Part shown: positions 10,901 to 22,885 of the stretch, piece by piece
How the letters are laid out: every line of letters begins with the position of its first letter
How positions within the stretch are numbered: the first letter of the stretch is position 1
Assembly: GCA_010093705.1 (NCBI GenBank)
Contig: MU006108.1
Span: 1-64,000 of the forward strand
Reading direction: 5' to 3'
DNA: 64,000 nucleotides
Source of the DNA: Patellaria atrata CBS 101060
Taxonomy: Eukaryota > Ascomycota > Dothideomycetes > Patellariales > Patellariaceae
Made by a program: the position numbers and the translations under genes
Notes under the pieces: generated by a model
Databases searched by the model: none
Seen by the model: only the letters and a program-made list of their open reading frames with translations
What the model was told of the DNA's origin: nothing

Positions 10901-13900
10901 AAACTGTTAATCCCAAAGTGAAGGGTATAACCAGCATATTTCTTCTTCCCGGAGAATTGCATGCCGCGAACAGCGGTTGGCATTACCTCTAGAGCGGAAT
11001 GGCCAAACAGTGTACGGTAAGCTGCGTGATGTTCGTACTTAGAAGGAAGACGAGCCAAGGGAAGACCGTTTACAAGAAGCTCACCGGTTAAGAGATTAAA
11101 ATGGACGGATAGAGGGTCACTCTCGCCTTGAGTGGTCATTTGGGTGACGAGCCAATAATCAAATTGTTCTGACACCACTTGCCAGGGTTCTCCTATTTGA
11201 TAGGCGGACCAGGCCTTCTTTATAGCGTCGTCCAGAGATCGACTTCGGGCTTTCAAGACTTCCTTTGCAAGAATAGGATAAGTCATGTATGATAGCGATT
11301 TCCAACGCTGGTGCAGTATATGAATCATCGAATCAGATGACTTCGAGATGGTATAGGCGCCTTCTTGGATGAAAATAGAACATTGGATGAAGATAGATGC
11401 ATCATTAGGCGATGTCAAAGTTTGATCTAGATATGTTTTATCAACATTAAAAGAATCAACACAAACCAAAGCGATCTCCACGGCCTTGGAAATTAAATCT
11501 GTTCTTTCGTGGTCAAGAGTTGCTCTGTAGGCCTTGTCCCTAAGAAGGTTGACCCAATCAAAAGCAATAGCACGAATTTCATCTAGATAACCCAGGCATA
11601 AATTCTTGATTACATCCGTGGTATTCAGCGACAGCAACCGTGCAGCTAAGGAGATGAAGGTACTGAGTGCTTGGGAAGACTCCCAGTTCTCCTTAACTCT
11701 CTGGGAGGCTATATGCAAGCTCTCTAAGAAAGCATGAGCAAAACTCTCCTCGTCCACAATTTTGTGGCCTGACCTCAAGATACCTTCATCACTGGAAGGT
11801 CCAGCTTGATAGATTGATTGGAGAACCACAAAGGTAGTTTCGACCTTCTTGAAATCAACCGATGGGGCGCACAGTTGCAATAGAATGTTTTGCCACTGAA
11901 TTCGATATCCGAGAGGGATAGTACATAGTGCCTTATATTCGTCCAATGACATGTGAGTAGGGCAATCGTACTGATCTGATATGACAGTGTTAGGTGAAAG
12001 TCCGCTGGGCATGGTAGCCGGGCGAAAGAGAAACTTCTGGAGAGATGATGACTTTGTAGGTAGCTCGTAGGTGGGCAACTTCGAGATCTCATGATCAACA
12101 TGGAAGTCATTGACAAAAGCATCCGTTCTCCCATCATAGTATCTATACCAGAGTCCGTTATTAAGGCAGACATCATCTTCGGTAGCGGTCGCGATCGATT
12201 TGTTCCGGCGATGCGTAACCTCATGTGGCTTATCCTCTGACATAAGACCAAGACGCTGCATTGCACTAAATGGGATGAAGGATGAAGATAGTCCTTGGTA
12301 ATTGTGTAGATGGTGATGTGCTCGCGGCGGATTTGTCGACAAATTTTCAACATTCAGAACGTCGAGCAGAAGAAACCATGCTGCATCCCGCCACTGGCCA
12401 AAATAAGGAGGTACGCTCAGTTCGAATACTGTCGATTGTGCTTCAAACTCGTTGCTAGGTAGAGGCCATTCATGAATTCGGATAACAAGGGATTCGGCTT
12501 GAGATTTGTCATCACACTTCTGGCAGTGGATACTATGGCGTAATTCGCGGAAATCATTGAACTCGTCCATGATCACTTCAGAGTATTCACATTCACCGTG
12601 ATCGTACCTTCGCATTAGACAGTTGTACTCCTCCTTCTTCGAATGAAATTCGTCGCGCTTCCTCTGTCTAGCTATATTTGCTCGATTCTCAATAGTTCTG
12701 AGCAACTCTTGATGTTCGGGAGACTGGTTGAAATATTTCACTGGAAAACAGTTTTGAAGACCATAATCATGAAAGATACCCGGCGATCGATAGCTAGTAC
12801 GCGCTTGACGGCGATTGAGATAGTCTTCCACGCGAATCAGTCGCTCCATCTGGCATCTAAAAGGTAGTATCAGAGATTGAAAGAGCTCTAATGGGATGCC
12901 TACATCATAGTCTCCTAAGAGTGCGCAAATATGAACTGCGGATTCATCGCAGGCGATCCAAAGTTCAAGGATAGTCAGCAGCATTATGGAAGTAGCCTCG
13001 GGATTTCCGGAATAAAAGGGGCATGCAATACCATGATAACTGTAAATCAAGCCACTTATTCTACCGCAGGTGCTGAGATCTCCCTTATGACGTTCCAGCC
13101 ACTGACGGAGGTTAGCAGCAACCCAATCTTCGAAAGCCCTTAAATCATACGCGGTGTACTCTGTGGACAATGAGCTGAAACAGGTCGGAAGTTCCTCAGA
13201 CTGATATCTGATAAGAGCAGAGGAGGGTTGAAAGGCGGGAGCTTCTTGCTGATGCTCTCGTTTGGCCAGCGACTTAATATACTCCTCTAGAGCCGGAAGA
13301 GAGTTGAATTCGTCCTGGCGAAAATTCAGGTGTTCAAGCTGCGATAGATCATAGTGAGGGTTGGCCTTTTTCATAAAACTTGACCATCTCACACTCATAA
13401 GTGTGTACGTCTTTCGCATAACATTTTGAACGAAGTTCAAAATACTGCTGTCCACGGCTGAATCGATCTTGAGTAGGCGTCGAGAAAGTTTTGCGTTCAT
13501 CGCATGGTACAACTCACTGGGGAGGTGGTATTGGTGGGAGAGCTCTAGAATGTTGCTCATGCAAAAGAGCATAAAAGTCTTATAGAGATCTCTTGATCTT
13601 TCACTCGACCTAGAAAATATGAGCTGCATGGCAACGCGGATAAGCAGCCATGTTGGAGATCTTCGCCATGGCAGAAGGCTGTCGAGCCACATAACCTCTT
13701 CCCGGGTGTTCTTCCAGAGGTAGGATACGACCACTGGCTCAGCGAAAGGCCTCAAGAATGCCATGAATAATTCAGTGATGATTATTGGATGTGATGTATC
13801 CCGATCTTCGTCGTGCTTACGTCCAGCTTTTGTCGCTTTGGGCATTGTTTCCACAGCACGTTGATGGCTCATTTTGGTAAGTGTATGTGCAACCGTCGCC

Positions 13901-14451
13901 AAGAGTTCAGGTTGTTTGAAAGTTTCGACATTTACAGAAAAGGCGGGTCCTGGAAAGGAGCGTCGAAGTCTGCCCTTGGTGGTAATCACTGGCTGGTTGA
14001 GAGGAGACAGCTCAAATGCCTCAACATGAATTGAGTTTTCAACCTTGCTGATCATAACGCCGGCATTTTGAGCTCGTATGTGAAGAAGAATTGTTGCAGG
14101 ATTGACTAGTCCAACTCAGTAAGATATTTGGAAAGCCATTATGAAGAAGACGTATACAGTACCTTTCTTGCACAGCTCTCTTAGGGCACTTTCAAGCTCT
14201 CTCTCACCCACGGAAGCGCGTATGGTCATCAGACTAGAGATCATAGCAATAACCAAGTCAATTGCACCATCATTCTCATCAACTACATGCGTTTTGAATT
14301 TCCGAAGGGCGTCCAGAGTGACATTCAGCATGATCGATTCGTACTCTAAATCAGAATCATCCTCCTGTGGAAGTCTCGGCGGAAGGAATATGTGATGAGT
14401 CAAATACATAATCGCCTCAGTTGAGAGCTTTTCGGTAAAGTTTTCATCCAT
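4935..14451 (-). CDS. giant DUF3638/DUF3645 protein with SecA/SF2-like ATPase motifs
   Basis: A conserved but functionally undefined fungal protein of 3,136 residues. Exons 14451-14163, 14105-6288 and 6238-4935 sum to a multiple of three. The N-terminus (YLTHHIFLPPRLPQ) and the following stretch (ELSPLNQPVITTKGRLRRSF) are typical of this family. The conserved C-terminal third holds the DUF3638 segment with a P-loop, MGEGKSSVIVPM (Lys2088), and the acidic box DIVDESDE (2210-2217). The DUF3645 segment, PPSGGTIDSEAELLLDM, follows. Near the end are DEAHTRGTD (2670-2678) and VQACMRMRKLGKG (2701-2713). The order P-loop, acidic box, RGTD, Gln/Arg-rich box is that of SecA and SF2 translocases, though this is my reading and not an established assignment. 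The long N-terminal two thirds show no motif I recognise. No signal peptide or clear membrane segment is seen. The start ATG at 14451 is the first in an open first exon. Confidence 0.85.
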
Positions 14452-17400
14452 AGCACAGATATCAGGTAGGTAGATAGGTCTGAATGAAGTTGTTTCTTTT
14501 GAATCGGAAAAAGCGGTGAGACAGAAAAGTTGCAGGAATATATCTCGTTGCGGCTTTACAGACGTCTAATAATCTCAAAATAATGGGCACGGTTACATAC
14601 TTGTATGGATAACGCGTTTTAGGTGTTCAGCACTGATTTTTGCTTGCTTGGTTTTTGACTAGTAATCATTGGTGGAAAGCAATGTCGGGTGGTTTGGAGC
14701 GTATCATTTAGCTAAATAATAACAATAATCAAGCAAACCTTAGTGTAAAGGGGAAATACAATACTGTATCAAGAGGATATATCTCACCTTGTACACTACA
14801 TTCAAAGCATTCACGCATCCAGTTCGACTGGCCTCGTGATTCATTTACTTCACCTTCACTTTTCGGGTGCTGCTTAAGGTGGTATACTCCCCTAGATGAG
14901 GGAAACCCCATAAGAAGTCGTGGGGGTCCATTCAAGCCTGAGACTAAAGCTGTCAATAATGGGCAGCCCGATCCGTCCTTGAGCGCAGAATATGGCCCAA
15001 TCCAATGCAAGAATCTGCAACGGTTGCTCCCCATCTGGAGTCATAACTGAATATTTTGCGGCACGACATGATGAAATGGAGATTGATAATCAGACGAGGG
15101 TGTGTTTGATTGGTTGATAAGGCCTTGCCAGCACAACTGTGCCGTCCTTTCTTGCGGAATGCCACAGATACCATCAGGCAACGACCGAAGGCAGCATGCA
15201 GTCAAAAGCATCACACGGAAAGTAGACTCCATCCTTATTGAAGGATGGAGATAGTGTAGCAATCAGATCTACTGAATCGATCCGAGGGAAATCCGATGAA
15301 GATGTTGAAGAAGTTAAAGGTCGGTTGAGGTGGTGGTAACCCGACGGTATATAGAACGTTATTATTCAGCTACGCTAGTTCTAGTCCCACCTTAGCTCTA
15401 CGACGCGTTAAGGTACCCTTGGTACAAGGGCTACCTCTACTGGTAGCTTCTCGTTCTCAGTTCTCACATTCGAACCTCATCCACACGTTATGTGAGATTG
15501 AGCTGTGCGATAGTGCTAGCAAAATAGCAATCATGCATTGCGGCACACGCTCGTTGAATCAATTCCGGTGAGCGTGGCCTAGAACTAGCAGTACGAGGCT
15601 GTAGGGCTATCTTGCTCTGTTCATGGAAATCGGGCGCTTTAACAAGGTGTGTCCTCTCCTCTTCCTGAAACCATTTTATTTGTATTCATGGACTTCATTC
15701 TAGTTTGAGCGGGCTTCGCTGGCCCTATTATGACAGTTCAACTGAGGAGAAAGCTACCTGGACTCAAGCCCTCCGTCCTAGAGCGTGCCTCTCCCCTCGG
15801 CGAAAGTTGATAATATCACAATTCGTGTAGGGTCTCTACTTTCCTTCCGTTGGAAGATTTCACTGACTCATTCGGATCCAGGATGTGCGGTAGACATAGC
15901 ATACAGCATGTCGTTTGAACCGTCACTGACAAACCGTCCGTAGTTTCCCTCACAGCGCCATATTACGGTATTTTCATCATGTTATTACGGAGTATGACTT
16001 CGACCAACACTGAAATACAATTCCGAGGTTGTCGATGCGCACTGGGGTAACAAAACAATATCTAGATGGACCTTTGTGTACAAGGACTCGAGGACATCAG
16101 CGCTCTCCCAACAATGCGAGTTATTGGTATCCGCTAGAAGCCAACTAGTCCAACTTAGTTATGGAGGCATATAAGGGCATTTTTGAGGGTGATTATTAAA
16201 TTGTAGCAAGTGGGAGGATTAGATCAGTCTGAGAACACAATATCAGAGCTATTGGTAACGGCGGTGAGCTTATCATACAGTTTCGAAGTCACACTCTGAC
16301 TCTGATCAGCCTCCGGTACACAGCTTGTTCCATCCCTCGTACTATACAACGAGTGGGATGCTTAATTTAATTGATCAGATCACCCCAAGGGTAGGCAAGG
16401 CGAAAGGATCTAAGTCTTTCACGATTAACGGTGTGGATATTTAGGGACTTGTCATTTTGTCTACGAGGGCGGAGGTACCAGCAGCACTTCAAGCTCGGAA
16501 GCATTCTCCCAGTTCCGAAACACCTACCAGCTTAAAAGAACATGCAGCTATGCTATGATCATCCAATAGTAACTGACCCCTAAAAAGGTATCGGGACCAT
16601 ATCCTCCTGAAGTATGAGGCGGATTACCAACGGCGCATTGTGAATTTTTGTTACCTTACTTTTTCAATATTCTCAGCTTCAGATTGCTGCATTATCCCAC
16701 TGTGAAGTGAAAACAAGAGGGCGTAGTCGATCAGTCTGGTAAACACTGCGCTGCTAATCTAATCGTAAGTAATCCCGAAACATGGAACTTTGCTCGCCCT
16801 AGATGTGCTTTAGATATTCAGAACAGGATACTAGTCTCGTTCTCATCGTCTTAATGTCAAAAGTCGCTTGGGGGGATTCCTTAGGTAAATGAATTGGAAT
16901 GCAATATCACCTGCCATTACCAATTAACCGTCGTTTCTGATTTTCGAATTTCTTCATGCTTTACGGGCCAAAGTTCGCCCCACTCACCATCTAGTTTTCA
17001 TTCTTACGTTGACGTCGGCCCAGAATGTAAGTACTTAGTGGGGTCCCCTATTGTCATTCCCAGCATCCTTTCAGGGCATGTGGCTTCTAGGCTCTCATGT
17101 TACACGCAGGAGATTATTCTAAGATAGCGGCACAAACTCTATCATGAACATCCTCTGTAAGGCACAAGTTCGGAAAAGCGCTGGGAATGTAAATGTATCG
17201 CTCAGGCCTTTGTTACCAAGATTTGATGTCAGCTCTACGTATGACGGGAATACTTTAGACTCATGTCTTATCACGTAAAACTTGACATGCACCCGGATGC
17301 ACTTTCTCTTTGTCTCTGGCGTTCTTGTACCTGTATCATCTACTGAATTCGGTTCCGGTCGAGGTGCATGAAATGCCTCGAGACCCGGGACTCTGAATTC

Positions 17401-17600
17401 TGGAGTTTTCATTACCCTTTTCGATCGAAAATCACCATAAAGTCAGGTACCTTTAGATTATCAAAATCGCGTCAATGGAGGTTACGTTGACGAACATTGT
17501 TGAGAGCGAAGCTCTGGGGGGGAGGTCCTAGTAAGCACGTTGCGTTTACTCCACCCATCGATACGTTCCTTGTGAGGTACTGTACGTCTCATGACGAAGT
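14452..17600. other. 3.1-kb gene-poor region with short coding-like remnants
   Basis: No intact gene is supported. On the minus strand, 14892-15044 is a 50-codon ATG frame with protein-like composition (MTPDGEQPLQILALDWAIFC), flanked on the same strand by overlapping frames at 14729-15262. This could be one exon of a decayed or short secreted-protein gene, with no family recognised. A 97-codon minus-strand frame at 17119-17412 is equally unplaced. The rest (about 15300-17100) is stop-rich on both strands, as expected for old, mutated repeat or intergenic DNA. Confidence 0.4.
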
Positions 17601-17628
17601 GCTAATGACACTCTAAAACAGTGACTAT

Positions 17629-20490
17629 TTGTATATCGAGTCTTGGGTTGCTGCCCTTGCGCGGTGTAGGGAGAAGCCAAAACAACACGACCATGAACGT
17701 GCATTGCAAGTCAAGACCGGCGATGACTTCCTCAAGCAACTGGACAAGCTGAAGTCGGAGTTCACTAATGAAGGGACTCTTGGTGTGATTAGTCTGTTAT
17801 ATCCCGTCTTGGATCATTACAAGACCTTTGCGCAAACCTTTGTCGGAATGGTGTCCCGTAAGATTGAAGTATCAATGTTGTGAGGCCTTTTGTTTCTCGA
17901 GGTCAAAGTAAGGCTGATCGTTCTCCCTCTTTAAAACTCCTAGACCTAAGAATATTCGCAAGTACTGAGCGTTTCTAGTAGCTAGCCTTAGAATCGGAAG
18001 CGTCAGTTGATGGTATCAGTAGAATGTCGCATGAGGTAAGTCACGGGCTAAACGTCCTAACCGACATTTCGAAATCACTTGGAGACTGGAATACGGTCAA
18101 AAGGGACAATGGCTAAACCAATCAAGAGATATACAAGCTGTGGTTGAATAATCATGTTTTTTAGAACCCAGATACATGGTATGTACTAAGGATGATTTCT
18201 CGGTGACAGGTATCCTAACTTCTTTGCCAGGAGCTATCAATGAGGATAGTCTAGAATCTCTGCATAGTCTCTATCTCTAGTCCTTTCCTAACAGCTCCGA
18301 AGCTACAGAAAGGATTCAGGAGGTTGCACACCTGGCTTTCCGGCGTGCACACACCACTGACTTAGAGGCTTTCCAAAGAGCATTGTCTCTTAAGGATATC
18401 AATGAAGAAGATGCCATCCGTCCGTGTCTCATGCTACCTAGTCCCCGCAACTGTCATTTCTTTGGTCGACAAGACCTCATTAATCGCATCGACAGCGAGT
18501 TAACTTATAGCAAGGAAGACGGTGGCATTCGTTCGGTAGCTCTGCATGGCCTCAGGGGTGTAGGCAAGACACAAGTGGCACTCGCGTTCGCATATAGCAA
18601 GATGAAATATTTCGACCCGATCTTTTGGGTGGCGGCAGAAATGGATGTGGTCTTGAAACAGAGCTTCAGTAGAATTGCCGTCAATCTCAAACTCCTCAAT
18701 GCTCATCCCCAGAATCATGAAGAAAACACGCTCCTAGTTCTCAGCTGGCTGAATCAGACAAGTAAGTGCAGACACGTATGTGGCTCGACTTGTATGCTAA
18801 CACTTTCTGGAGGCGAAATCGCTGCTAATATTCGATAATATCGAAGACGTGCGCATATTAGAAGATCGTTGGCCTGTAACTGACCGGGACTCAGTCCTCG
18901 TCACTGCAAGGCAGCCAACAATTGCTACACAGCCAATTGATGTTGGTATTGAGATCCACACTTTCTCGGCCGAAGATGAGGCCGGTTTTCTGAAGCGCCT
19001 TCTCCCAAATCACAGCGATTCCGAAGCGGAAGAGCGGGCGAGAATGGATCTATTCATGCACTTCAGTGGACACGCTCTCGCATTAGCCAGATGGCGGCTC
19101 TCATCAACACGAAGCAAATTTTAGTTGCTGACTTTGTACTATATTACGACAAGTACACCAGGAAGGTCCACAGGGAACGCAAGGCGAGCTAGAAGTATAT
19201 GGGATACAAACACGCGCTGGATACAGTATGGCTGCTATTCTTTGAAGCGGCAAATGAACAGGCAAAGACCTGCCTGAGCATATTTGCCTTCCTAGATCCA
19301 GACCGTGTACCAGACAAGCTCGTTGAGCCATCCGAGAGTGCGAATCTCCCACAAGTGTTGGATTTCCTCCTTGAAGGATGTGAGTAAGCATTCCACCCCT
19401 GACCCCTCGGCGTCTCTCGTATATTACCACGCTGATCGCCATAGCCGCCTTAAAGTTTTGGAGGAACTAACGAGTCATGGACTAGTCGAACGTGACTTGA
19501 AAACGAACATGCGCTCCCTTCATCGATTAGTGCAGGCGAAATTCATGTATCAGCTAAGTGAAAAGCAGAGACAAGATGGCTTTGACGCGACAGCCCTCCT
19601 GTTGCAGCATGTCTTTCCGAGCCGTGCCAAAGGACAGGCCCTGGACAAGCAGTAGCCTGTTGCACAACTTTATATACAACACGTCCTTATGTTAATGTAC
19701 TGTCACCGTAAGTCTCAGTCTGAACCAAAACGATTACAGACAACTATTCTCTTTTGTGACCTACTAGCTGATGCATCTTGGTGAGATTCTCTTCCTTCTT
19801 TCCGGTCACTGAATTGACTATGGCTAGGTATTTAGTATCATATGCCGATATCACCGTTGTCGGCGACGTTTGTGCCTTTGCGCTCGAGGCAACGCAGAAT
19901 CTCCCGGCATCGAAAGATAACGCGCTAATTCGCAGTATCTTACTACGCCACGCCACGTTACATGACTTTAGCTTCGGCGAATCCAACATCGCTGAAGGCC
20001 GTATGAAAGAGATTCTAGATATTGATTCAAAGGTATTGGATCCCTATGATGAGAACTTGATGAATGTCTACAACACTGTCGCACAAGTCGCGGCTTCAAA
20101 ATGTCTGTATGAGGATAGTCTGAAATGGTGGACCAAAGCTGAGGATATATTTGAGCAACCTCATGAACCTTGGCCTGTCAAAGCTCAACCTCAGATGGAA
20201 GCTGTAAGGTATATTGCTACATGTACATGAAGCTTAAACTTAAGGAAAGAAAGTGTTGAGACAGCATATGCTGTTCTGCTAAAGTACAGTATGACTAAGC
20301 CGCTGGATCACCCAAGGCACTTATACCTATCGGGTCTAACCCGTGACATATATATGCTAACTGTAAAGGTCAGCACTTCGCAAATAGTAAAGAGTGCGAA
20401 TTTGTCGAAGCAGCTAACACATCTACTTAATGTAACAGGCTAGAGCCTAGTGGTATGAACGCGCCCTGCATCCGAAGATCAGCCAGTAAT
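17629..20490 (+). pseudogene. broken NLR-like STAND gene (N-terminal helical domain, NB-ARC, TPR)
   Basis: Remains of a fungal NOD-like receptor, the class used in heterokaryon incompatibility and non-self response. In order: a helical N-terminal domain (SWVAALARCREKPKQ, from 17638), stop-rich remains to about 18300, then an NB-ARC-like ATPase with Walker A GLRGVGKTQ (near 18553) and Walker B LLIFDNIED (near 18830). A winged-helix-like part (CLSIFAFLDPDRVPDKL) and TPR-type helices follow to about 20490. Several canonical introns are still visible, for example 18763-18812 and 19384-19443. The frame is broken: a one-base shift near 19090 within LALA-MAALIN, a TAG near 19190, several stops in the 5' part, and frame changes in the TPR part. 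The start codon is not identified. It is the host's own gene in decay, next to a dead LINE. Confidence 0.72.
20183..20348 (+). repeat. inverted repeat, arm A (within the NLR pseudogene)
   Basis: This segment of the NLR pseudogene's TPR region, with one frame reading ESVETAYAVLLKYSMTKPL, recurs in reverse complement at 21297-21461. By eye the arms differ by about seven substitutions and one one-base gap over 165 bases (about 95% identical). The arms are separated by about 950 bases holding the endonuclease part of a LINE. Confidence 0.88.
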
Positions 20491-20596
20491 ATTTTCCTCA
20501 AATCTGCCCTCAGACTCTTCTTTTCTCCTTTATCTTGATTGTAAATAGCATCTGGACTAGATAGTTGGAACACAATTACTAGAGGCCGCTCACACT

Positions 20597-22885
20597 TAAT
20601 GGATCACAACAATAGCAAACACAATCAGAAAGAATTCCTTGTAGGAAAGGATAAAGGTGAAATATCCTTCCTACAGCACAATACAGCCAGATCCCAGGAA
20701 GCACAGCAAACCCTACTGGAGATTGGTTTTCAAAGAAAAACAGACATCATCCTTGTATAAGAACCATATGCATGGAGGGATGGGAAAAGGAGAATATATT
20801 TTACAACCATACATTCAGCGCATAACCTAGTACTCCCACAGGACCTTAGAAGACCAAGGGTGGCAACTTAAATCAGGAAAAAGGCGCACATCGAATATAG
20901 AGTTTTGCTAGACCCTTTACAAGATAGTGACATTCTGCTCTTAGAAATTTGCAAAGGAACAGATAAGTTTAAAGCAGCCAATATTTACAATGAGAAAGCA
21001 CTTAATGGAGAGTCTAAAGCTCAAGATAACGGTATAACCACAATCAATAGAGGACTTTTAAACTGGACGCCAACCCTACCAATTCTACTCTGTGGAGATT
21101 TTAATCTATATCATAGCTGGCGGAACCAACAAGCCACTACCTCTGAGATAGCGAAGTCAAGAACCATAGTCAAATGGCTAAGGGACCACAACTATCAGCT
21201 CCTCAATCTAGACAATACTGGCACATGCTTTAGGTCTAACCTAACAAGACAATCAATTATCGACCTGGCATTTGTCTCATCTAACTTTCAGCAAGCTGTC
21301 ACGGGTTAGACCTTATAGGTATAAGTGCCTTGGATGCTCCAGCGGCTTAGTCATACTGTACTTTAGCAGAACAGCATATGCTGTCTCAACACTTTCTTTC
21401 CTTAAGTTTACGCTTCATGTACATATAGCAATATACCTTTCAGCTTCATCTGAGGTTGAGCCATAACAAAAGGAGCTTTTGACCATATGTCAAAGAACCA
21501 ACTACTATCTACCTACAAAGAACTAGGACTCCTATACAGTCTATGCCAATGGATATCCTATTTCTTAACTCACGGAAAGATGCAGCTAATATTTAATTGC
21601 GAAAGGCAAGAAATGCATAGCATAAATATTAGCATACCTTAAGGCTCACCAATCTCACCGATTCTCTTCTTAATCTATATTAGGAAAATCTATAAAGATA
21701 GGGAATGGATTAACTTACTAACTTATATTGATGACTTTTCACTAACAACAGTCTCCACATCCGCAAAGAAAAACTGCAAGTTACTAGAATAGGCTGCTCA
21801 AGACCTAATCTTAGTAGCCAAAGAACATGGCATTGAATTTGATATTACAAAAACGGAACTCATCCACTTTCAAATAGCATGTAGAGAAAAAGATCAAGAG
21901 TGCAGAAAATGCAATGTACATGATTCAAAGACTAGGAAACACATAGAAAGGTCTATCAATGCAAGCAGTGCGTCAGCTGTATAATGCATGCGATAACTCA
22001 AGAGCAGACTATGGAGTACTAGTATGGTGGAATTCGAATCACGGGAATAACCAGCAAGTTGGATGGTATCAAACAATGTAGAACAAAGCATTAAGGATGA
22101 TCTTAGGTGCCTTTAAGACTTCTCCAAACATGGCCATAGAAATTGAAGCAGGTCTACCTCCTCCAGCTGTCAGATTTGAGAAACTATGCAATTCTTATGC
22201 CCTTAGGGCTCTAAAGTTCCATAAAAACCATCTAGTTAAGAGAGTGCTCTAGGAAGAGCTTAAAAAAGATGACTTAGCTACAACCTTAGACTCTAACTCA
22301 GAAGCAGGCAATACTCCAATCAAGTACATCATAAGACCAAACACTCAGCTCCTATCCTTATTGAAGAGAACCCAGGAGTTTATCACCAACTGGAAGATAG
22401 AAAAGATTTCTATATATAATGCCAAACCTTGGAGGCCAAAAGTTAAAGGCATTATTTATCATCTCCAGCAAGGATAAGGAAAAAGTATCAAAGCAACATG
22501 ATAAACTAAATTAGAGACCTAGAATCAGGCATGAAGGATGGACTGGTTAGTGTTTACTACACTAATAGGTCTAAAGAAGGCAATAGAAATGTCGCAGGAA
22601 CATACTAAATAGGAAACAATTAACGCATTTTATTTGCTAGCAACTGGAACTTAGAGGATAGCGTTGAGACCATGGATGTAGAGCTATTTGCAATCCTAAA
22701 AGCACTTGAAAGAGAAAAGACCCAACGTGAGAAGGGACAATCCATTGCCAAAAACTTATGTGTTTTTATGGACAGCCAGGTAGCACTCAAGAGGCTACAA
22801 AAGGATAGTCTCAATGGAGGATAAGAACTAAGTGTGTTGATAACTAATCTATAAAATACTCTTTCCAGGGAATGGGAAATGAAAA
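20597..22885 (+). mobile_element. decayed Tad1-type LINE (endonuclease, reverse transcriptase, RNase H remnants)
   Basis: A non-LTR retrotransposon remnant in plus orientation. The apurinic-like endonuclease part runs from about 20597 to 21300 (FLQHNTARSQEAQQTLLEIG, then ILLCGDFNLYHSWR and SIIDLAFVSS). After an inserted inverted piece of the NLR gene (21297-21461), reverse transcriptase resumes with GAFDHMSKNQLL (near 21470), the block GSPISPILFLIYI (near 21648) and the YIDD active site (near 21730). An RNase H part follows (VYYTNRSKEGN, then MDVELFAILKALERE). The RT 5' half, between the endonuclease and GAFDH, is missing. Many stops stand where Gln is expected, such as SIP*GSP at 21645, consistent with CAA/CAG to TAA/TAG change of the RIP type. 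The 3' end fades near 22885 with no poly-A tail seen. The element is dead. Confidence 0.85.
21297..21461 (-). repeat. inverted repeat, arm B (inside the LINE)
   Basis: Reverse-complement copy of 20183-20348, the TPR part of the NLR pseudogene, placed exactly where the LINE lacks the region between its endonuclease and reverse transcriptase. Its left edge abuts the LINE endonuclease frame (NFQQAVTG) and its right edge is followed within about 10 bases by LINE RT sequence. It therefore marks a local rearrangement after or during LINE insertion. Confidence 0.88.

Noticed and set aside
15330-15485. A stretch with a TATATA-like box ending in CTCAGTTCTCACA, resembling an LTR edge
   Set aside because: No second copy, primer-binding site, target duplication or internal element is seen nearby, so an LTR is not supported.
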